Part shown: in pieces, positions 60,824-64,000 of the stretch
Position numbering within the stretch: the first letter of the stretch is position 1
Layout: the number at the start of each line of letters is the position of its first letter
Assembly: GCA_044598425.1 (NCBI GenBank)
Contig: CP172536.1
Coordinates: 3,224,001-3,288,000 of the forward strand
Direction of reading: 5' to 3'
Source: JAEVLT01 sp044598425
Lineage (GTDB): Bacteria > Bacillota > Bacilli > Bacillales > Cytobacillaceae
Length of the DNA stretch: 64,000 bases
Program-made: the position numbers and the translations under genes
The notes under the pieces: model-generated
The model's database searches: none
What the model was told of the DNA's origin: nothing
What the model saw: only the letters and a program-made list of their open reading frames with translations

Positions 60824-60847
60824 GTAAGAAAATGTAAAATATGCCAA

Positions 60848-61663
60848 CTATCTTAATAATTGTAGAACGCCCTGCGGTTGCTGGTTAGCTTGAGCTAACA
60901 TTGCCTGAGCTGCTTGAGATAGAATTGAGTTCTTTGTTTGCGCCATTATTTCCTTCGCCATATCAACATCACGAACTCGCGATTCCGCAGCTGTTAAGTT
61001 TTCTGCACCAGTGTTCAAGTTATTAATAGTATGCTCTAAACGATTTTGTACAGAACCTAAATTTGAGCGTTCAGCAGAAATTTTTGTAATTGCGTCATTA
61101 ATTTTTGTGATTGTGTTGTTTGCATTTGTTGTAGTATCTACTTTTAGGTTTGTTGCTGTTAATGATAGGCCAGTCGTTGACATCTTTTGAATTGTTAATT
61201 GAATTAATTGACCGCTATTGGCACCTACTTGGAAATTATATGTTTTCGTTGCAGAGAGTAACTTCTGCGTGTTAAACTCCGTTTGGCCACCAATTCTGTC
61301 AATTTCTGAGGCTAACTGTGTAATTTCACTTGAAATAGCAGTACGATCAGCTGTAACATTGGTATCGTTTGAAGCTTGAACAGCTAATTCACGCATACGC
61401 TGTAAAATCGCATGAGTTTCATTAAGAGCACCTTCGGCTGTTTGAATAAGTGAAATACCGTCTTGAGAGTTACGAGATGCCTGCTCTAATCCTCTAATTT
61501 GACCGCGCATCTTTTCAGAAATGGATAGACCAGCTGCGTCGTCTCCAGCCTTATTAATTCGAAGACCTGAAGAAAGCTTTTCCATTGACTTTGCTTGCGC
61601 ATTGGTCGCATTTGTCAACTGACGATATGTGTTAAGTGCTGCAATATTTGTGTTAATTCTCAT
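60848..61663 (-). CDS. hag: Flagellin
   Basis: The filament protein, 271 residues, near the B. subtilis Hag length. The conserved D0/D1 ends are complete: MRINTNIAALNTYRQL at the start, LSSGLRINKAGDDAAGL (TLR5-type region) and ending MLAQANQQPQGVLQLLR. The central domain is short. A sigma-D promoter and a structured leader precede it. AAGGAGG lies 7 nt before the ATG. The Maf genes downstream suggest the product is glycosylated. Confidence 0.97.
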   Translation of the reverse strand: MRINTNIAALNTYRQLTNATNAQAKSMEKLSSGLRINKAGDDAAGLSISEKMRGQIRGLEQASRNSQDGISLIQTAEGALNETHAILQRMRELAVQASNDTNVTADRTAISSEITQLASEIDRIGGQTEFNTQKLLSATKTYNFQVGANSGQLIQLTIQKMSTTGLSLTATNLKVDTTTNANNTITKINDAITKISAERSNLGSVQNRLEHTINNLNTGAENLTAAESRVRDVDMAKEIMAQTKNSILSQAAQAMLAQANQQPQGVLQLLR

Positions 61664-61669
61664 TTACTT

Positions 61670-61724
61670 TTCCTCCTTGAATGGTTCGTTCACGTCCTTG
61701 TGAACTTCTTTCGTTTGAGAAGTT
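61670..61724 (-). promoter_or_regulatory. hag leader hairpin with CsrA-type GGA sites
   Basis: On minus GTTCAC-AAGGAC-GTGAAC (61705-61688) is a perfect 6-bp hairpin presenting GGA in its loop. A second GGA lies in the AAGGAGG ribosome site at about 61673-61680. This two-site layout matches the CsrA target in the B. subtilis hag leader. A competing hairpin AACTTCT/AGAAGTT (61724-61718 with 61709-61703) overlaps the first by 3 nt. Confidence 0.75.
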
Positions 61725-61759
61725 AAGGTCGGCCGCCCTTATTTTCTCTTACACCCTTT

Positions 61760-61786
61760 TTATCGACACCAAGGAGGATTAGTTTA
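61760..61786 (-). promoter_or_regulatory. Sigma-D promoter of hag
   Basis: On minus TAAA (61786-61783), 15 nt, then GTCGATAA (61767-61760), against TAAA-N15-GCCGATAT. It lies 11 bp past the csrA stop. Confidence 0.9.
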
Positions 61787-61796
61787 ATACTCATGT

Positions 61797-62033
61797 TTAA
61801 TTTTTTGAATCTTTTTGTTCATTTTTGAAGAAATTTAGCAAACCGGAGAAGTCTTTCGATGCCCGCTCATTTTCCAACAAAATCTGATCGAATATTTCTT
61901 TGCGGTAGATTTCGACGTTTTTGGGTGCTTTGATGCCAATTTTTACTTGATCGTTTTTTGAAGAAACAATCGTAATCTCGATGTCATTGCCAATCTTGAT
62001 CGATTCACCATTCTTTCTTGTGAGCACTAACAT
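61797..62033 (-). CDS. csrA: Carbon storage regulator CsrA
   Basis: A 78-residue RNA-binding repressor that blocks hag translation; FliW relieves it. MLVLTRKNGESIKIGNDIEI and the RNA-contact region APKNVEIYRKEIF are intact. It starts 6 nt after fliW with AAAGGATG upstream, and hag follows from its own promoter. Confidence 0.96.
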   Translation of the reverse strand: MLVLTRKNGESIKIGNDIEITIVSSKNDQVKIGIKAPKNVEIYRKEIFDQILLENERASKDFSGLLNFFKNEQKDSKN

Positions 62034-62039
62034 GTAAAA

Positions 62040-62465
62040 TCATCCTTTCTGGAAAATCGGATGTTTCGTATTATAGGAACAATTGTTTAAAATGACTTGC
62101 TTTGCTTTTCGATTGGCTATATTAATTACGATTGGTGCCTGCAGATTGGCAGTTGTTTTTTCAAAAGGGTCAGCCACCGTTAAAATCACATACACCACTA
62201 CTTCTTTCTCCGTTTTCAATTCAAGTTCTTCTACAACCGGATCTTCAAGTTTAAAATCATACTCTTTGAAAAAAATAAACGGGTTGGCCACTAAAAACGC
62301 AAGCTGTGGAGAAGCAATCGATTGCAGCACCGAAAAAGTTCCATCTTCGGACAAAGGCAAGATCACGAATTCTTTCTCATCTAAAAACCCCGGAATTCCT
62401 TTTTCAAAAAAAAGAATATCTTCATTATCTATTTCGATTTCCCCATGATATTTCGTTTGGATCAT
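62040..62465 (-). CDS. fliW: Flagellar assembly factor FliW
   Basis: A 141-residue protein that binds either flagellin or CsrA, coupling flagellin synthesis to export. Family motifs include FEKGIPGFLDEKEFVILPL near residue 25 and FKEYDFKLED. It lies between yviE and csrA, the standard order, with 15- and 6-nt gaps. Confidence 0.95.
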   Translation of the reverse strand: MIQTKYHGEIEIDNEDILFFEKGIPGFLDEKEFVILPLSEDGTFSVLQSIASPQLAFLVANPFIFFKEYDFKLEDPVVEELELKTEKEVVVYVILTVADPFEKTTANLQAPIVINIANRKAKQVILNNCSYNTKHPIFQKG

Positions 62466-62480
62466 TCTTCCATCATTCCT

Positions 62481-63071
62481 TTATATAGTTTGCTCATAAT
62501 TGATCCCAACAAACTTTAAGTTAACAAAGTCAATCTTTAACGACGGGTATTGTTTTAAATTCACCGTTACTATTCCTGGGGTATACTGGATGGTCGGCTT
62601 ATTTTGTTTACTTTCAATCACCGGTTTATTGACCTTCCAATTAATATCTACCTTGCCCGGATCATAATTGATTCGCACACTGCCAGCAGAAGGAACCCAT
62701 CCGATGCCAAATTCATGTTCAGGCAGCAGCTTGTGCTGCTTCGCAAGCTCAGCAAGCGGATTGCCGCCAGTTTCAATTTTCATTAGCGCCTCGCCCTCTT
62801 GAACGCGGCGGGCGATTCCCGAGAGTAAGTCTTGGCGCCCTTGCCGTGCGGATTCTGCTGTTCTCTGAAAAATACTTTTGAGATCAACGTCCGCCCTTGC
62901 TTTTGTTTGGTCGATCGTTAACTTCGATGGTATACGTTCAATTTGCATATTGGCTGGGGGCTGTTCAATGCTTAAATCTGCAGGAGGTTGTTCAATTGTT
63001 TGAACAGCCGGAGTGGTTCGGATCGCGATCTCGGCCTTCGTCGACTGCAAGCGAATCTGTGGAAAATTCAT
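62481..63071 (-). CDS. yviE: DUF6470 protein YviE
   Basis: A 196-residue protein of unknown function found between flgL and fliW in Bacillus. A repeated N-terminal pattern is visible (TIEQPPADLSIEQPPANMQIE, around residues 25-45), then a helical segment with RQGRQDLLSGIARRVQEGE, and a beta-rich C-terminus. No signal peptide. The flanking genes suggest a flagellar role. Confidence 0.87.
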   Translation of the reverse strand: MNFPQIRLQSTKAEIAIRTTPAVQTIEQPPADLSIEQPPANMQIERIPSKLTIDQTKARADVDLKSIFQRTAESARQGRQDLLSGIARRVQEGEALMKIETGGNPLAELAKQHKLLPEHEFGIGWVPSAGSVRINYDPGKVDINWKVNKPVIESKQNKPTIQYTPGIVTVNLKQYPSLKIDFVNLKFVGINYEQTI

Positions 63072-63092
63072 CTGAATGCCACCTCTCTTTCA

Positions 63093-63126
63093 GTAAAAAA
63101 AGCTATTCTATTTTGAATAGCTTTTT
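63093..63126 (-). terminator. Terminator or attenuator after flgL
   Basis: On minus AAAGCTATTC/GAATAGCTTT with a 6-nt loop is followed by TTTT and begins at the flgL stop. It lies inside the flgL-yviE-fliW run, so it may only attenuate. Confidence 0.78.
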
Positions 63127-64000
63127 ATCGTAAAAAGTCCAATAGTGTCGGCTGGATAATCCGCGCCCCGACACTCAAGGCTGCCCGCTGAACACTTTCC
63201 TGCGTTATCAAATTGGTGATGACTTCTTCAATACTTGCATCTTCATTATCGGACAGTACTTTAGTAGCCAACACTTCTTGCTGGTCAATCCGATTTTCGA
63301 CCATATCCAAACGATTGGAACGCGCACCAAGTTCCGACCGTTCTGCATTCATTGTAACCATCACTTTATCAAGGTCAGCAAGTGAAGTGTCCAACTTATC
63401 AGGAGTATTATCTTCAAGCGCTTTTTGAATGCCGCTAACAACATCAAACAATTGCTGACTAAATACATTTGCGGGATTGACATTCGCCTTAAGCAAAACG
63501 CCTCTAGAAACTTCAACTGTATAGTCATTAATTGCAGGGTCTGTTAAATTAGCAGCAACGGTCGGCGGGTTTTCAATTTTAACAGGGGGATTTTTCACAT
63601 CCGTTCCATGAAAAATATATCTGCCGGCTACTTGTGTATTTGCTGTTTTCACCAAATCCTGCTTTAATTGGTCTACTTCTACGGCAATTGCTTTGCGATC
63701 TTCCGGGGTAATGGTGTCATTTTTCCCTTGAACGACAAGTTCGCGAATCCGCTGCAGCGCGCTGTTTGCCTGCTCCATCCCTGCTTCGGAGTTATCCATC
63801 CACAAATGCAATTCAGACAAATTTCTCTTATATTGCTCAACCCCTGTCAAATCAGAGCGGTAGTACATTCCTTTCATTGCAACTACCGGGTCATCGGATG
63901 GCTTCGTAATTTTTTTACCAGTTGACAGCTGGTCTTGGAGTTTCCCCATTCTTGAATAGCTGTTGCTTATATTTTGAAGCGAATTCGCCGCCAACATTGA
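63125..64000 (-). CDS. flgL: Flagellar hook-associated protein 3 FlgL (5' end outside window)
   Basis: A hook-filament junction protein. The frame is open to the window edge and reads SMLAANSLQNISNSYSRMGK at its visible start, the position just after the usual MRVTQ, so only a few codons are missing. QLSTGKKITKPSDDP (N-terminal D0/D1) and the C-terminal QRAALSVGARIIQPTLLDFLR are typical. The middle domain is short. Confidence 0.95.
   Translation of the reverse strand, partial: SMLAANSLQNISNSYSRMGKLQDQLSTGKKITKPSDDPVVAMKGMYYRSDLTGVEQYKRNLSELHLWMDNSEAGMEQANSALQRIRELVVQGKNDTITPEDRKAIAVEVDQLKQDLVKTANTQVAGRYIFHGTDVKNPPVKIENPPTVAANLTDPAINDYTVEVSRGVLLKANVNPANVFSQQLFDVVSGIQKALEDNTPDKLDTSLADLDKVMVTMNAERSELGARSNRLDMVENRIDQQEVLATKVLSDNEDASIEEVITNLITQESVQRAALSVGARIIQPTLLDFLR

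Overview
The window is a chromosomal segment of a motile, spore-forming member of the Bacillaceae. The evidence is gene content and order: hisZGD, hprK-yvoD-ppaX-yvoF, csbA-uvrB-uvrA, yvlB/yvlD, minJ-ctpB-ftsX-ftsE-cccB-prfB-secA-hpf, and fliD/flaG/fliS/fliT next to hag-csrA-fliW-yviE-flgL. Shine-Dalgarno sequences are strong, TTG and GTG starts are frequent, and many T-tailed terminators are visible. I cannot name the species. No rRNA, tRNA, CRISPR array or intact mobile element was seen.

Layout. 1-2.5 kb: start of a histidine operon on the minus strand. 2.5-3.65 kb: gene-poor DNA holding a 21-bp periodic array, a decayed transposase and a GC-rich dispersed repeat. 3.7-6.9 kb: yvoF-ppaX-yvoD-hprK, with lgt missing from its usual place. 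7.1-14.8 kb: a sporulation-type amidase, yvlD, yvlB, uvrA, uvrB (with a LexA box) and csbA. 14.9-16.7 kb: a metal-resistance locus (CDF exporter, CadC-type repressor with twin operators) whose cadA ATPase is reduced to a broken stub. 17-27 kb: a GT2-GtrA glycosyltransferase with an acyltransferase, a GshAB glutathione synthase with a MATE pump, and a LytS/LytT two-component system beside a carboxylate-type transporter that has a cre site over its promoter. 27-30 kb: a yuiD gene with an early stop, a DUF6044 membrane protein and a methyltransferase.

30.4-35.2 kb is the most unusual part. Two c-di-GMP-I (GEMM) riboswitches lie on opposite strands. One precedes a 71-residue Cys-rich protein and appears to act on its ribosome binding site. 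The other precedes an intrinsic terminator and then an operon of a chemoreceptor lacking a sensor domain plus a PaaK-like adenylate-forming enzyme; a CheY protein and a small unknown protein follow. A decayed copy of the ligase 3' end lies near the first riboswitch, and an RHS-repeat remnant lies between.

35.4-50 kb: cell division, secretion and translation genes (minJ, ctpB, an M23 hydrolase next to ftsEX, cccB, a yvjA remnant, prfB with its programmed frameshift, secA, a SEC-C protein, hpf). A second 21-bp periodic array separates minJ from ctpB, and a group II intron 3' end remains beside the flagellar terminator. 50-64 kb: late flagellar genes with four recognisable sigma-D promoters, a FliK-like/FlhB-C pair, an acyl-CoA dehydrogenase, and an AT-rich flagellin-modification island (two Maf proteins, a small helical protein, a NeuB stub). 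The hag-csrA-fliW-yviE-flgL cluster follows. The hag leader has the hairpin arrangement expected for CsrA/FliW control.
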